Below are positions 26,161 through 34,965 of a stretch of DNA of 64,000 nt, in pieces. The stretch's first letter is position 1; each line of letters starts with the position of its first letter. Under the pieces are notes generated by a model that worked only from the letters and a program-made list of their open reading frames with translations, had not been told where the DNA came from and did no database searches. The translations under genes and the position numbers were made by a program. The stretch comes from Microbacterium lacus (GTDB lineage Bacteria; Actinomycetota; Actinomycetes; Actinomycetales; Microbacteriaceae): contig NZ_BAAAPK010000001.1 in assembly GCF_039531105.1 (NCBI RefSeq), forward strand, positions 1,612,001 through 1,676,000. Reading direction: 5' to 3'.

Positions 26161-26544
26161 TCAGACCGTGACGTGATCGCTCACGGCGACGACGCAGAAG
26201 CGGTTGCCCTCGGTGTCCTCGAGGACCACGTAGTCGGCATCGGGCGGATAGCCGTGCCAGTCGACTTCTTGTGCACCAAGCGCGATCAGGCGGCGGATCT
26301 CGCCCGCCTGATCCTGCGCGTAGAGATCGAGATGGATGCGGGGCGGATAGTGCTGCGGGTATCCCGTTACGGACAAGGCGATGCTCGTACCCGGTTCATG
26401 CCACTTCGCCTTGTCTGCCGGGTCGAGGATCACCCAATCCTCAGACGGTTCACTCCGATTCACGTATCCCAATGCCGCTCGCCAGAAGTCACCCGCGCGC
26501 CCGATGTCCTCAACGCTCAGCACGATGGTCCCGATGCTCAACAT
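26161..26544 (-). CDS. VOC-family glyoxalase-like protein
   Basis: This 127-residue protein has one VOC/glyoxalase module (IGTIVLSVEDIGRAGDFWR, RIHLDLYAQDQAGE, DYVVLEDTEGNRFCVV). The metal ligands usual for the fold are partly visible (H in RIHLDL, E in EDTEGN). ATG 26544 fits the domain start; the longer upstream frame is not conserved. It may bind or modify a small toxic compound. Confidence 0.82.
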   Translation of the reverse strand: MLSIGTIVLSVEDIGRAGDFWRAALGYVNRSEPSEDWVILDPADKAKWHEPGTSIALSVTGYPQHYPPRIHLDLYAQDQAGEIRRLIALGAQEVDWHGYPPDADYVVLEDTEGNRFCVVAVSDHVTV

Positions 26545-26667
26545 CTCGCCATCGTCCGATAGGGCGCCGACATCGGCAAGACCCGCCGTCGCCGTTCGTC
26601 GACCAGTTCGAGCGTGAGTCGAGCTTAGGTGAACCGACGGAGGCGCCACGCGCAAAGGATTCCCCGG

Positions 26668-27351
26668 TCAGTCCTCATCCCCGGTGTCGCCGCCGTCCTC
26701 TTCCTCGAGGAGATTCAGCAGCGCCTGGTCGAACGCCGCGTCGTCGGCAGTCGCCGTGAGCACCGGTTCGGCGGCGAGGGTGAGGTCGATGAGTTCGCGC
26801 AGCAGGCCGCCCAGCGTGGTCGATCGCAGCAGTCGCAGCTGATCGAGTTGGCCGAGCGGTGCGATCGCCGCGAGCTGCCAGCTGGATTCGAGCGGATCAT
26901 CGGAGATCTCGATGTTCGCGTCCCATTGCACCTCGTTGTACTCCGCGGCCCGCGAGAGCACCCGCCGCACGATTCGCTCCGCCTCGTTGCGCAGCGGAGT
27001 GAGCGCGTCGTCCCAGACGAGAGGGGGCAGTTCTCGTACGAACGCGGTCGGATAGGGCTCGTCCTCGCTCCAGTCGCTCACCTCGACTCGCGCGCCGCCC
27101 ACGGCGATCAGGTGGATGTCCTTCTCGGCCGCCATGACGTTCGTGATGCGCGCCATCGTGCCGATGCCGAAGCGCTGGTCGCCGCCGCCGGCTTCGCTGC
27201 CGCGTTCGATGAGCACGACGCCGAACTGCGGGTCGTCGTCTTCGAGGAGTCGGCCGAGCATCACGAGGTAGCGCTCCTCGAAGATCCGCAGAGCCAGGGG
27301 CGTGTGCGGGAAGAGGACCGTTCCGAGAGGGAACATCGCGACCTGCGCCAT
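26668..27351 (-). CDS. LON N-terminal (substrate-binding) domain protein
   Basis: The 227-residue protein begins MAQVAMFPLGTVLFPHTPLA and LRIFEERYLVMLGRLLEDD, the start of the Lon substrate-binding domain, and has no ATPase or protease part. Such stand-alone proteins are common in actinobacteria. ATG 27351 is chosen because it fits the family start. The tail is acidic (EEEDGGDTGDED). Function unknown. Confidence 0.85.
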   Translation of the reverse strand: MAQVAMFPLGTVLFPHTPLALRIFEERYLVMLGRLLEDDDPQFGVVLIERGSEAGGGDQRFGIGTMARITNVMAAEKDIHLIAVGGARVEVSDWSEDEPYPTAFVRELPPLVWDDALTPLRNEAERIVRRVLSRAAEYNEVQWDANIEISDDPLESSWQLAAIAPLGQLDQLRLLRSTTLGGLLRELIDLTLAAEPVLTATADDAAFDQALLNLLEEEDGGDTGDED

Positions 27352-27472
27352 CTGTCCAGTCAATCAGCGATCCGGTCCGACAGGTCGGAATCCGTCGAAA
27401 CCGATGGGTCGTCACAGGCGGTGCATCAGCTCGGGTCGTAGTCTCGGAGCCAGTCCGACGGGGAGGTGCACG

Positions 27473-28153
27473 ATGGCGGAGGACGCGGATGCCGCTCGCG
27501 GCGCGCTGCTGTACGTCGAGGACGATCCGCGCATCGCTGCGATGACCGTCGAGGTGCTCTCCGAGGCGTACCGCGTCGATTACGCGACCACGGGCGAGGC
27601 GGGACTGCAGCTCGCGCTGAACGGACGCTACGACGTCATGGTCGTCGACCGGCGTCTGCCCGGCATGGACGGAGTCGATTTCATCCGCGCCGTGCGGACC
27701 GCGCGCATTACGACACCCATCCTGATGCTGACCGCACTCGGGTCGGTGGACGACCGCGTGAGCGGCCTGGACGGGGGAGCGAACGACTATCTCGTGAAGC
27801 CCTTCGACTTCGAAGAGCTGCTCGCGCGGCTGCGCTCGCTGCGGCGCGGCTTCGATGCGGATGCCGGGCGCCGGCGTCTGGGGGAGTGGACGTTCACGCC
27901 CGCGTCGCAGGCGCTGTACGACCCGAGCGGGTACCGCATCGCCCTGACCGCGACCGAGACCGCGCTCCTCGAACTCCTCAGCGCGAGCCCCGAGCATGTG
28001 TTCTCGCGGGAGGAGATCCTGCGCTCGGTCTTCCGCGAGGGCGAGACGACGAGCTCGGTGGACACGTACGTGCACTACGTCCGACGGAAGTCGACCCGCG
28101 ACATGATCGAGACCGTCCGCGCTCGCGGCTATCGGGCGGGGAACCCCTCGTGA
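27473..28153 (+). CDS. OmpR-type response regulator
   Basis: The 226-residue protein has a receiver domain (LLYVEDD, phospho-acceptor Asp in VMVVDRRLPGMDG, LVKPFDFEELLARLR) and a winged-helix C-terminus (YRIALTATETALLELLS, VDTYVHYVRRK, VRARGYRAG). ATG 27473 lies eight bases after GGGAGG, and a TAGTCT box is at 27439. It is coupled to the kinase gene by a GTGA overlap. Probable targets are the facing flavin/redox genes. Confidence 0.92.
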   Translation: MAEDADAARGALLYVEDDPRIAAMTVEVLSEAYRVDYATTGEAGLQLALNGRYDVMVVDRRLPGMDGVDFIRAVRTARITTPILMLTALGSVDDRVSGLDGGANDYLVKPFDFEELLARLRSLRRGFDADAGRRRLGEWTFTPASQALYDPSGYRIALTATETALLELLSASPEHVFSREEILRSVFREGETTSSVDTYVHYVRRKSTRDMIETVRARGYRAGNPS

Positions 28154-29124
28154 CCGTGCAGGACGACCGCACGCGGGTGCGACGCGCCGCGGTGTCCATC
28201 GGTCTCACCGTCGCCGTCGCCTCCGCGCTGATCATCGCCGGAGGGGTCGGACTGCTCCTGGCCGTCATCGTGCTCAATCGGCGACCAGAGGTCGGCGAGC
28301 ACGACGGGGGATTCCCTCGGCCGGGCGGCGGCGACGACTTCGTGATCGATGCGGACCGGATCCTTCCCGCGGTGATCGTCCTCGGGGTGATCGGCGTCGT
28401 GCTGCTCGCCGCCGTCGCCTGGTTCGCGGCACGGCGATCGGTGCGGCCCCTCGGCGAAGCGCTCCGGTTGCAGCGCAACTTCGTCGCGGATGCGTCGCAC
28501 GAACTGCGCACCCCGCTGACGGCCCTCACGAGCCGGATCCAGCTCCTGCAGCGCCGACACGAGCGCGGCGAGCCGATCGACGGGACGCTCCAGGAGTTGC
28601 GGACGGATGCCGCGATGATGAACGACGTGCTGAGCGACCTGCTGCTCGCGGCCGAAGGCGGCGCGAGCGCCGAAGCCCCGGCATCCGTCGACGACGCCGT
28701 CGCGGGCGCAGTGCAGTCCGTGCAGCCCCTCGCGTTCGAGGCGGAGGTGTCGGTGCGGACGGAGACGACGGGTCCGCTCACGGTCACCCTGCCCTCCGTC
28801 ACGCTGACGCGGGTCATCGTGGCGCTGCTGGACAACGCGATCCAGCACTCGCCGAGCGGGGCGGAGGTGGCTGTCCGCGTCGCCCGCGAGGGCGGCGCGG
28901 CGGCGATCCGGATCGCCGACCGCGGCTCCGGCATCCGCGGGATCGCCCCGGCGGACGTGTTCGAACGGTTCTCACGGTCGGCCGAGAGCGGCCGCCGGCG
29001 CAGCTTCGGCCTCGGGCTCTCCCTCGTCCGCGATGTCGCGGTGCGGGCGGGTGGCGGTGTCGAGGTGGAGAGCACCTCGGCTGCCGGGACGACGTTCCTG
29101 CTGCGGCTGCCCCTCGCGTCCTGA
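28150..29124 (+). CDS. sensor histidine kinase
   Basis: This 324-residue kinase has two membrane helices (about residues 13-38 and 74-97) that flank a short extracytoplasmic loop of about 35 residues. The H-box FVADASHELRTPL, N-box LLDNAIQHSPSG, and G boxes ADRGSGIRG and GLGLSLVRDVA follow. It has no obvious HAMP or PAS domain. It begins GTG inside the response-regulator stop. The short loop suggests sensing within the membrane or of a partner protein. Confidence 0.92.
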   Translation: MTVQDDRTRVRRAAVSIGLTVAVASALIIAGGVGLLLAVIVLNRRPEVGEHDGGFPRPGGGDDFVIDADRILPAVIVLGVIGVVLLAAVAWFAARRSVRPLGEALRLQRNFVADASHELRTPLTALTSRIQLLQRRHERGEPIDGTLQELRTDAAMMNDVLSDLLLAAEGGASAEAPASVDDAVAGAVQSVQPLAFEAEVSVRTETTGPLTVTLPSVTLTRVIVALLDNAIQHSPSGAEVAVRVAREGGAAAIRIADRGSGIRGIAPADVFERFSRSAESGRRRSFGLGLSLVRDVAVRAGGGVEVESTSAAGTTFLLRLPLAS

Positions 29125-29129
29125 CCGAG

Positions 29130-29945
29130 TCAGCCGAGAAGCATCCCCGGCGGGACGACGTCGACGGAGGTTCCGTCGAGCCAGCGGGTGACGCGACCGT
29201 CGTCGGCGATCAGGATGCCGGTCCGCGTGCCCGCGCGCGGGATCCACGTGCGGTCCTCGAAGCCTGCGATCACCGCGGTCGTCGCCCAGAGGTCGGCCCG
29301 GGCGAGACTCGCATCGACCACCGTCGCGCTGAGGACGCCGCGAGCCGGAGAGCCCGTCCGCGGATCGATGATGTGCGCGCCGCGCTCCGCCGACCCGGAG
29401 GTCGCGACGGCGCCGGTGCGCACCGGGAGCGTCGCGATCACCCGTCCCGGATGGCGGGGATCGGCGATCCCCACGTTCCACACCCACGCCGAGCCGCCGG
29501 CGGTGAACAGCTGCGCGTCGCCTCCGGCGTTGATGCCGACCGCATCGACGGTGCCGAGCAGCGGCGCGAGGTGGCGCCGCGCGGCGCTCTCCACGGCCCA
29601 GCCCTTCACGAATCCGGTCGGATCGAACGTGCCGTTCCACGTGGCGGAGAACAGGCCGCCGGTCTCGATCGCCGCCGCTCGGCACGCCGCCTCCACCTCG
29701 GCGACGCGGGGATCGGCATCCCGCAGAGTCAGCTCGCCGCGGGCGATGCGACTGATGTCGGAGTCGGCGCGGTACGTCGAGAACACGCGGTCGATGTCAC
29801 GCAGCTCCGCGAAGCACGCCGCGATCGACTGCTCAGTCTCCGCGTCGGGGACGCCCCCGGTGAGCACATGGATGCTGATCGGCATCCCCATGATCTCCTC
29901 CACGCGCACCGAACGGGTGAGGGCCGCGGCGCCGGTCGCGATCAT
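29130..29945 (-). CDS. apbE: FAD:protein FMN transferase
   Basis: The 271-residue ApbE-type enzyme has GMPISIHVL, FSTYRADSDISRI, DPTGFVKGWAVE and IIDPRTGSPARG, with the Mg and FAD-binding residues of the family. It moves FMN from FAD to a Thr or Ser on a target protein. The immediate target is very likely the upstream FMN-binding protein, which carries the acceptor motif. The ATG overlaps that gene's stop. A signal peptide is not evident. Confidence 0.9.
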   Translation of the reverse strand: MIATGAAALTRSVRVEEIMGMPISIHVLTGGVPDAETEQSIAACFAELRDIDRVFSTYRADSDISRIARGELTLRDADPRVAEVEAACRAAAIETGGLFSATWNGTFDPTGFVKGWAVESAARRHLAPLLGTVDAVGINAGGDAQLFTAGGSAWVWNVGIADPRHPGRVIATLPVRTGAVATSGSAERGAHIIDPRTGSPARGVLSATVVDASLARADLWATTAVIAGFEDRTWIPRAGTRTGILIADDGRVTRWLDGTSVDVVPPGMLLG

Positions 29946-30511
29946 CAGGCGCTCGCCTGGTCGATCGCGCTCTGCAGCGAGGCCATGTAGCCCTGGCTGG
30001 TGTAGGTCGCGCCCGACACCATGTCGATCTGCGCGCTCTGCGCCTGCGTCGTCTCGGCGATCAGGGTCGGCAGAGCGCGGGCGTTGATCTGCTGGTCTTC
30101 GCGGTTGCTGTTCGGGTACTGCGGCACCTGCACGTCGGTGATGACGCCTCCGGACACGGTGATCTGCACCTGGACGGCGCCGTAGCGCGTGTTCGCCGCG
30201 CCACCGGTGTACGTGCCGTCGGTCAAGCCGCTCGCGGCGGTCGTCGATCCGGAGGACGAGGACGAGCCGGACGAACTCGAGGTGGAGCCGCTCGAGGAGG
30301 ACGAGCCACCCTCGCTCGACTCATCGTCGCCGGACTCGGTCGACTCGTCGTCCGAGCTCTGCGTCCCGGTGCTCGGGGCCGCGCTCGTGCCGGTGGTGGC
30401 ACCCGTGTCCGCCACGGCGAGAGGCTGCACCGCGTCGAGGGAGGTACGGTAGCTGAACAGCAGGACCAGACCGCTGAGGGTGGCCAGGACGGCGTAGACG
30501 ATTCTCTTCAT
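29945..30511 (-). CDS. FMN-binding domain protein
   Basis: The 188-residue protein has an N-terminal membrane anchor (IVYAVLATLSGLVLLFSY), a long Ser-rich low-complexity linker (about residues 45-100) and an FMN-binding domain ending IDMVSGATYTSQGYMASL, where SGATYTS is the covalent flavin attachment site. The flavin should lie outside the membrane and carry electrons. ATG 30511 has GAGGAG eight bases upstream. It lies between apbE and the reductase-like gene. Confidence 0.88.
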   Translation of the reverse strand: MKRIVYAVLATLSGLVLLFSYRTSLDAVQPLAVADTGATTGTSAAPSTGTQSSDDESTESGDDESSEGGSSSSSGSTSSSSGSSSSSGSTTAASGLTDGTYTGGAANTRYGAVQVQITVSGGVITDVQVPQYPNSNREDQQINARALPTLIAETTQAQSAQIDMVSGATYTSQGYMASLQSAIDQASA

Positions 30512-30531
30512 GGTGTGCTCCTCGAGCGGGC

Positions 30532-31974
30532 TCAGATGGTGAAGGCTTCGGAGTGGATGCGGTCGCCCCGGACGCCCGCCTGCTTCAGGTCGCGGATCAC
30601 GGCGTCCATCCACGGGACGGGGCCGCACACGTACACGTCGTAGGCTGCGATGTCGGGGGCGAGGTAGCGGATGAGGTCCGGTCCCCGCCACGCCGCGTGA
30701 CCGGCATCCAGCCACGACGATGCGCCGGGGTTGCGGGGACCGGACAGCGCGGCGTGACGCACACCCCGCTCGGCGACCAGGCGTGCGATCGCACCCTGGC
30801 GGAGCGCGTCGCGCTCGGTGTGGTCACGGGTCAGCAGGATCGCGTCGCCGGGGCGGTACGCCTGCTCCTCCAGGAGCGACACGAGCGGCGCCACTCCGGC
30901 GCCGGCGCCGATCAGGAGCAGCTTCGACCCCTTCCGCGCGTCGCCGGTCATGTGCCCGTAGGGCCCCTCGATGAGCACCCGGGTGCCGGGGCGCAGTCGG
31001 GTCAGGCGCTGCGTGCCGTCGCCGGCGATGCGCGCCGAGATCCGCAGCGACCGGCCGTCGGGCGCGCCGGAGAGGGAGAACGGGTTGCCGCGCGTCCAGC
31101 CGGCGCCGTCGAGGAAGCGCCACACGAAGAACTGGCCACCCCGTGCGCCGAGGCGGTGCAGGTCGCGTCCCGCCATGTGCACGGTCACGCCGTTCTCGCC
31201 GTCGGGCTCGACCGCGTGCACCCGTACGCCGTGCCGTGCGGAGCGGACCAGCGGGATGCCGACCCGGAAGACCAGGACGGATGCCGCCGCCAGCGCCCAG
31301 AGCGTCCACCAGTAGACCGTCGCCGCGGGCGAGGACAGGAAGTCGGCGCCTGTCCACAGCTGGTGCGGCAGCGCGAGGAAGACGCCGACGTACGCGTACA
31401 GGTGCAGCAGGTGCCAGGACTCGTAGCGCAGCTTCTTCCGCGCGCGGCGGATCGAGGTGACGACGACGAGCAGGATCAGGAGCGTTCCCGCCGTGGCGAG
31501 CAGCATTCCGGGGTACTCCCAGATGAACTCCCAGAGCTGCACGAACGGGTTCACGGCCGCGGTCGCGGCGTAGCCCAGGACGAGGAGCACGATGTGCGCT
31601 CCCATGAGCCAGAACGACCAGAATCCGACGAAGCGGTGCATGCGGGTGATCGCGTCACGCCCGAAGCCGCGCTCGAACAGCGGGATCCGCGCCATGAGCA
31701 GGACCTGATAGAGCAGGAGGTTCGCGCCGACGAGGCCCGTCAGTCGTCCGAGTGTCGTAAGGGTCTCGCCGTCGAACCCCAGGGTGGCCGTCACCCCGCC
31801 GCCGGCGACCCACAGCGCGACGACGAACAGGCTCGTGAGCCAGATGACCGCGGTCGCCGCAGCATGCCAGAGGGCGCGCCGCGCAGGGCGGTGGACGAGC
31901 GGCACAGCCGGCGCCGGGGGAGCGGACACGGAGGATACCGGGATCGTGTGCGTCCGCGGAGCGAGAGTGGTCAT
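30532..31974 (-). CDS. ferric reductase-like transmembrane protein with ferredoxin-reductase domain
   Basis: The 480-residue protein has about six N-terminal membrane helices with His pairs in RMHRFVGFWSFWLMGAHIVL and WHLLHLYAYVGVF, as in haem b domains of ferric reductases. A C-terminal FAD/NAD module follows, with GNPFSLSGAP, KLLLIGAGAGVAPLVSLLEE and YDVYVCGPVPWM. It should take electrons from NAD(P)H to the outer side, probably to the FMN-binding protein. It is the first gene of the three-gene operon. Confidence 0.88.
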   Translation of the reverse strand: MTTLAPRTHTIPVSSVSAPPAPAVPLVHRPARRALWHAAATAVIWLTSLFVVALWVAGGGVTATLGFDGETLTTLGRLTGLVGANLLLYQVLLMARIPLFERGFGRDAITRMHRFVGFWSFWLMGAHIVLLVLGYAATAAVNPFVQLWEFIWEYPGMLLATAGTLLILLVVVTSIRRARKKLRYESWHLLHLYAYVGVFLALPHQLWTGADFLSSPAATVYWWTLWALAAASVLVFRVGIPLVRSARHGVRVHAVEPDGENGVTVHMAGRDLHRLGARGGQFFVWRFLDGAGWTRGNPFSLSGAPDGRSLRISARIAGDGTQRLTRLRPGTRVLIEGPYGHMTGDARKGSKLLLIGAGAGVAPLVSLLEEQAYRPGDAILLTRDHTERDALRQGAIARLVAERGVRHAALSGPRNPGASSWLDAGHAAWRGPDLIRYLAPDIAAYDVYVCGPVPWMDAVIRDLKQAGVRGDRIHSEAFTI

Positions 31975-32087
31975 GGGTTCATCGTGGAGAGCGGATTCTG
32001 AGGAGCCACTAAGAATTGGCCCGTCACAGCGAGCTCATAGGCAACGCTGGGCGTAAGCAGGAACGACGCCGCTTCTAGACTGACGCG

Positions 32088-32993
32088 ATGTCCTCCTTCG
32101 TCGCCGCCCTCGCCGTCGGCCCCATCGTGCTGGACGGCGGTCTCGGAACCCTGTTGGAGTCGCACGGCCACGACATGAGTTCGTCGCTGTGGTCGGCCCG
32201 GCTCCTCCTGGAAGACCCCGATGCCATCCGGCGCGCTCACCGCGAGTACTTCGACGCGGGCGCGCGGGTGGCGATCACGTCGTCGTACCAGGTGAGCCAC
32301 ACCGGTCTCGCGGCCGCCGGATTCGACCACGCCGACGTCGAGCGGGCTCTGCATCGCAGCGTGGAACTCGCGCGACAGGCGCGCGAGGACGCGGGACTCG
32401 GCGCCGACGAGGCGTGGGTCGCGGCATCCGTCGGACCGTACGGCGCAGCGCTCGCCGACGGCAGCGAGTACACCGGCGCGTACGGGCGGACCGTCGACGA
32501 GCTGCGCGAATGGCATCGGCCGCGGCTCGCCGCGCTCGCCGCTGCGGCGCCGGACGTCCTCGCGATCGAGACCGTGCCCTCTCTCGTCGAAGTCGAGGCG
32601 ATCACGGCCGAACTCGACGGCATCGGCATCCCCGCCTGGGTCAGCGTCACGGTCGCAGACGGCAGACTGCGCGCGGGCGATGACCTCGCGGACGCATTCG
32701 CGCTCGCCGCCGGCGTCCCTGAGATCGTCGCGGCTGGAGTGAACTGCTGCGACACGGCCGAGATCACCGGGGCGCTCGCCGCGCTGCGGGCGTCCGGCGG
32801 CGGACTTCCCGGGGTCGTCTACCCCAACAGCGGCGAGCTCTGGCACGCGCAGGAGCGCGCCTGGTCGGGGTCGGCATCCGAGATCGCCGCGCATGCCGGC
32901 GACTGGGCCGCCGGCGGGGCGCGACTGGTCGGCGGATGCTGCCGCGTCGGCCCCGATCAGATCTCGGCCGTCGCCCGCCGGCTCGTGCGCTGA
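32088..32993 (+). CDS. mmuM: homocysteine S-methyltransferase
   Basis: This 301-residue protein has the betaine/homocysteine methyltransferase fold. Zn ligands are the Cys in AAGVNCCDTA and the Cys pair in GGARLVGGCCRVGP. LDGGLGTLLES is the N-terminal homocysteine site. It uses S-methylmethionine or SAM to make methionine. ATG 32088 is six bases after TAGACT (32076-32081). Confidence 0.93.
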   Translation: MSSFVAALAVGPIVLDGGLGTLLESHGHDMSSSLWSARLLLEDPDAIRRAHREYFDAGARVAITSSYQVSHTGLAAAGFDHADVERALHRSVELARQAREDAGLGADEAWVAASVGPYGAALADGSEYTGAYGRTVDELREWHRPRLAALAAAAPDVLAIETVPSLVEVEAITAELDGIGIPAWVSVTVADGRLRAGDDLADAFALAAGVPEIVAAGVNCCDTAEITGALAALRASGGGLPGVVYPNSGELWHAQERAWSGSASEIAAHAGDWAAGGARLVGGCCRVGPDQISAVARRLVR

Positions 32994-33059
32994 GCGCGTA
33001 CTGCGCCCCGCGGACGGCCGTGGCGACGTAGCGTGGAAGCTCACCGATCGGAGGCACTC

Positions 33060-33701
33060 ATGTCGCGCATTCTCATCATCGGCGGGCACGGAAAGATCGC
33101 CCTGCTGCTGGCCCCCCTGCTCGCCGAGCGAGGGCACGAGGTGACCAGCGTGGTGCGGAACCCCGATCACGTCATCGACGTCGAGTCCGCGGGCGCGACG
33201 GGCGTCGTCGCCGACGTCGAGACCCTCTCCATCGCGGACCTGGCCGATCTGTTCGCCGGGCAGGATGCGATCGTGTGGTCCGCCGGCGCCGGGGGCGGCA
33301 GCCCGCAGCGCACGTACGCGGTCGACCGCGACGCGGCGATCCGCTCCATGGATGCGGCGGAGCGGGCGGGGGTCGACCGCTACGTCATGGTGTCCTACTT
33401 CGGCGCGGGTCCCGACCACGGCGTCGACCCCGACGACGCCTTCTTCGCCTACGCCGAGGCCAAGGCGGCCGCCGACGCGCACCTCCGCAAGAGCGCGCTG
33501 TCCGCCACCATCCTCGCCCCGAGCGCGCTGACCCTCGACGAGCCGACCGGTCGGATCGACGTCGGTGCCGCCGAGTCGGCTTCGGTCCCGCGCGCGGACG
33601 TCGCGGCGGTGATCGCGGACGTGCTCGCCACCCCCGCCACGATCGGGCGGACGATCCGCTTCAACTCGGGCGACGTCCCGATCTCGGATGCGATCGGGTG
33701 A
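33060..33701 (+). CDS. NAD(P)-binding SDR-like epimerase family protein
   Basis: The 213-residue protein begins SRILIIGGHGKIALLLAPLL, a Rossmann NAD(P) site, and resembles YwnB/NmrA-type atypical SDR proteins, which bind cofactor but may lack catalysis. ATG 33060 is preceded by GGAGG. It is coupled to the DksA-like gene through a GTGA overlap. Confidence 0.85.
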   Translation: MSRILIIGGHGKIALLLAPLLAERGHEVTSVVRNPDHVIDVESAGATGVVADVETLSIADLADLFAGQDAIVWSAGAGGGSPQRTYAVDRDAAIRSMDAAERAGVDRYVMVSYFGAGPDHGVDPDDAFFAYAEAKAAADAHLRKSALSATILAPSALTLDEPTGRIDVGAAESASVPRADVAAVIADVLATPATIGRTIRFNSGDVPISDAIG

Positions 33702-34051
33702 GCGCCCCCGACGATGACCTCGACGCTCTGATCGCGGAGGCGCTGCACGACGTCCGGCAGCGGCTCGCCGCGCTGCAGGAGCGGCTCGACGTCATCCGCG
33801 CCGCGCGCGCCGGCGCCAACGACGACGACGAGCACGATCCGGAGGGGTCCACCCTGTCGACGGAGTGGTCACGGGCGGAGGGCCAGCGGGCGGATGCCGA
33901 GAAGGAGCTCGCGGATCTCGACGTCGCCCTCGAGCGGCGGCGCGCGGGGTCGTATGGGATCTGCGTTTCGTGCGGTCAGCCGATCCCGATCGAGCGTCTG
34001 CGGCTACGGCCGGCTGCCGTGCTGTGCGTGCCCTGCGCGAGCCGTCTCTGA
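33698..34051 (+). CDS. DksA/TraR family zinc-finger protein
   Basis: This 117-residue protein has a coiled-coil N-terminal half (ALHDVRQRLAALQERLDVIR) and a C4 zinc finger CVSCGQ...CVPC. It has the DksA layout but is shorter, so it could act on RNA polymerase through its secondary channel, or be a related protein. It starts inside the stop of the SDR gene. Its last 48 bases overlap the convergent membrane-protein gene. Confidence 0.85.
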   Translation: MSAPDDDLDALIAEALHDVRQRLAALQERLDVIRAARAGANDDDEHDPEGSTLSTEWSRAEGQRADAEKELADLDVALERRRAGSYGICVSCGQPIPIERLRLRPAAVLCVPCASRL

Positions 34052-34612
34052 CACCAGACTCGTCCAGGCGCCGACGAGTACCACAGCGATCGCACCGCTC
34101 ACGAGCCAGGTCGCGAACGCCGCGATCGCTCCGGTGATGAAGAAGCCGAGCAGCAGCGCGCCGACCCAGAGGACGACGATCGAGAGCAGCGAGCCGATCG
34201 AGAGCAGGATCGCCCGCCACGGCCGTCGTGCGAACACCCGGACGCCCGCGAGCCCGTCTCCGGCGGCGATCCCGGGCATGACGACGAGGGCGAGCACCGC
34301 GGCGAACGGCACGGCGATCGGACTCAGCAGAGCGGATGCCGTCATCGCGAGCACCGCGAGGACGGACCCGAACCACACCCACCAGCGCGGCCACGGCATC
34401 CGCCCGCCGACGACGGCGGCACGAGCCGCGACCGCGACGGCCGCCGACGCGGCACTGAACGCGAGGAACGAGGCGGCGGCGAGCGCGAGGAATCCCGCGC
34501 CCGGCTCGGGGGTGAGCGCGGGCGCGACGGTCGCCGCCTGCACGACGGCATTGATCAGGACGACGGGGACGAAGACGCGCCAGCCCCGCGCGACGATGCG
34601 CCAGGCGCTCAT
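34004..34612 (-). CDS. integral membrane protein of unknown family
   Basis: The 202-residue protein has five or six helices (RVFVPVVLINAVVQAATVAP, FLALAAASFLAFSAASAAVA, WVWFGSVLAVLAMTASALLS and VALLLGFFITGAIAA-like segments). No recognised domain. Its ATG overlaps the stop of the upstream lipoprotein gene (ATGA), so it is the third gene of a coupled operon. It overlaps the DksA-like gene at its 3' end. Confidence 0.75.
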   Translation of the reverse strand: MSAWRIVARGWRVFVPVVLINAVVQAATVAPALTPEPGAGFLALAAASFLAFSAASAAVAVAARAAVVGGRMPWPRWWVWFGSVLAVLAMTASALLSPIAVPFAAVLALVVMPGIAAGDGLAGVRVFARRPWRAILLSIGSLLSIVVLWVGALLLGFFITGAIAAFATWLVSGAIAVVLVGAWTSLVSETARAGHAQHGSRP

Positions 34613-34965
34613 CCGGCGGGCCTCAGCGCCTTCTCGAGGGCTTCCTGGATGCTGCCCTGGTAGAGCACAACGTCGCCGACCGTGACCGTGACCGAGGCCG
34701 GGTCGTCGGCGGGGGAGAGCACGGTGATGCCCTCGCCAGCGAGCGTCTCGCCGGTGCACGAGATCGCGCCGTCGGACTCGGTCGTGCAGTCCGGAGCCGT
34801 GAGCAGCTCGGTACCGGATGCCACCAGCACGTCGATCGCCGCGAAGCGGACCTCCGCGAGGTGATCCCCGCCGACCGGAGCGATCGCCGCGACCTGCGAG
34901 CATCCGGTCAGCAGGAGGACGCCCGCCGCGAGCAGGGCGAACGGGATTCGCGTGCGACCGCTCAT
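34609..34965 (-). CDS. small lipoprotein
   Basis: This 118-residue protein has a signal peptide and lipobox LLTGC, then a small domain with a Cys pair (APDCTTESDGAISCTGE) and ASVTVTVGDVVLYQG. The family is not recognised, though the middle resembles DUF4333-like actinobacterial lipoproteins. It overlaps the metallophosphoesterase gene and the membrane gene by four bases each, so the three are produced together. Confidence 0.72.
   Translation of the reverse strand: MSGRTRIPFALLAAGVLLLTGCSQVAAIAPVGGDHLAEVRFAAIDVLVASGTELLTAPDCTTESDGAISCTGETLAGEGITVLSPADDPASVTVTVGDVVLYQGSIQEALEKALRPAG

Noticed and set aside
30239..30365. Ser-rich coding repeat in the FMN-binding protein as a mobile repeat
   Set aside because: It is a low-complexity linker in frame with both flanking domains.
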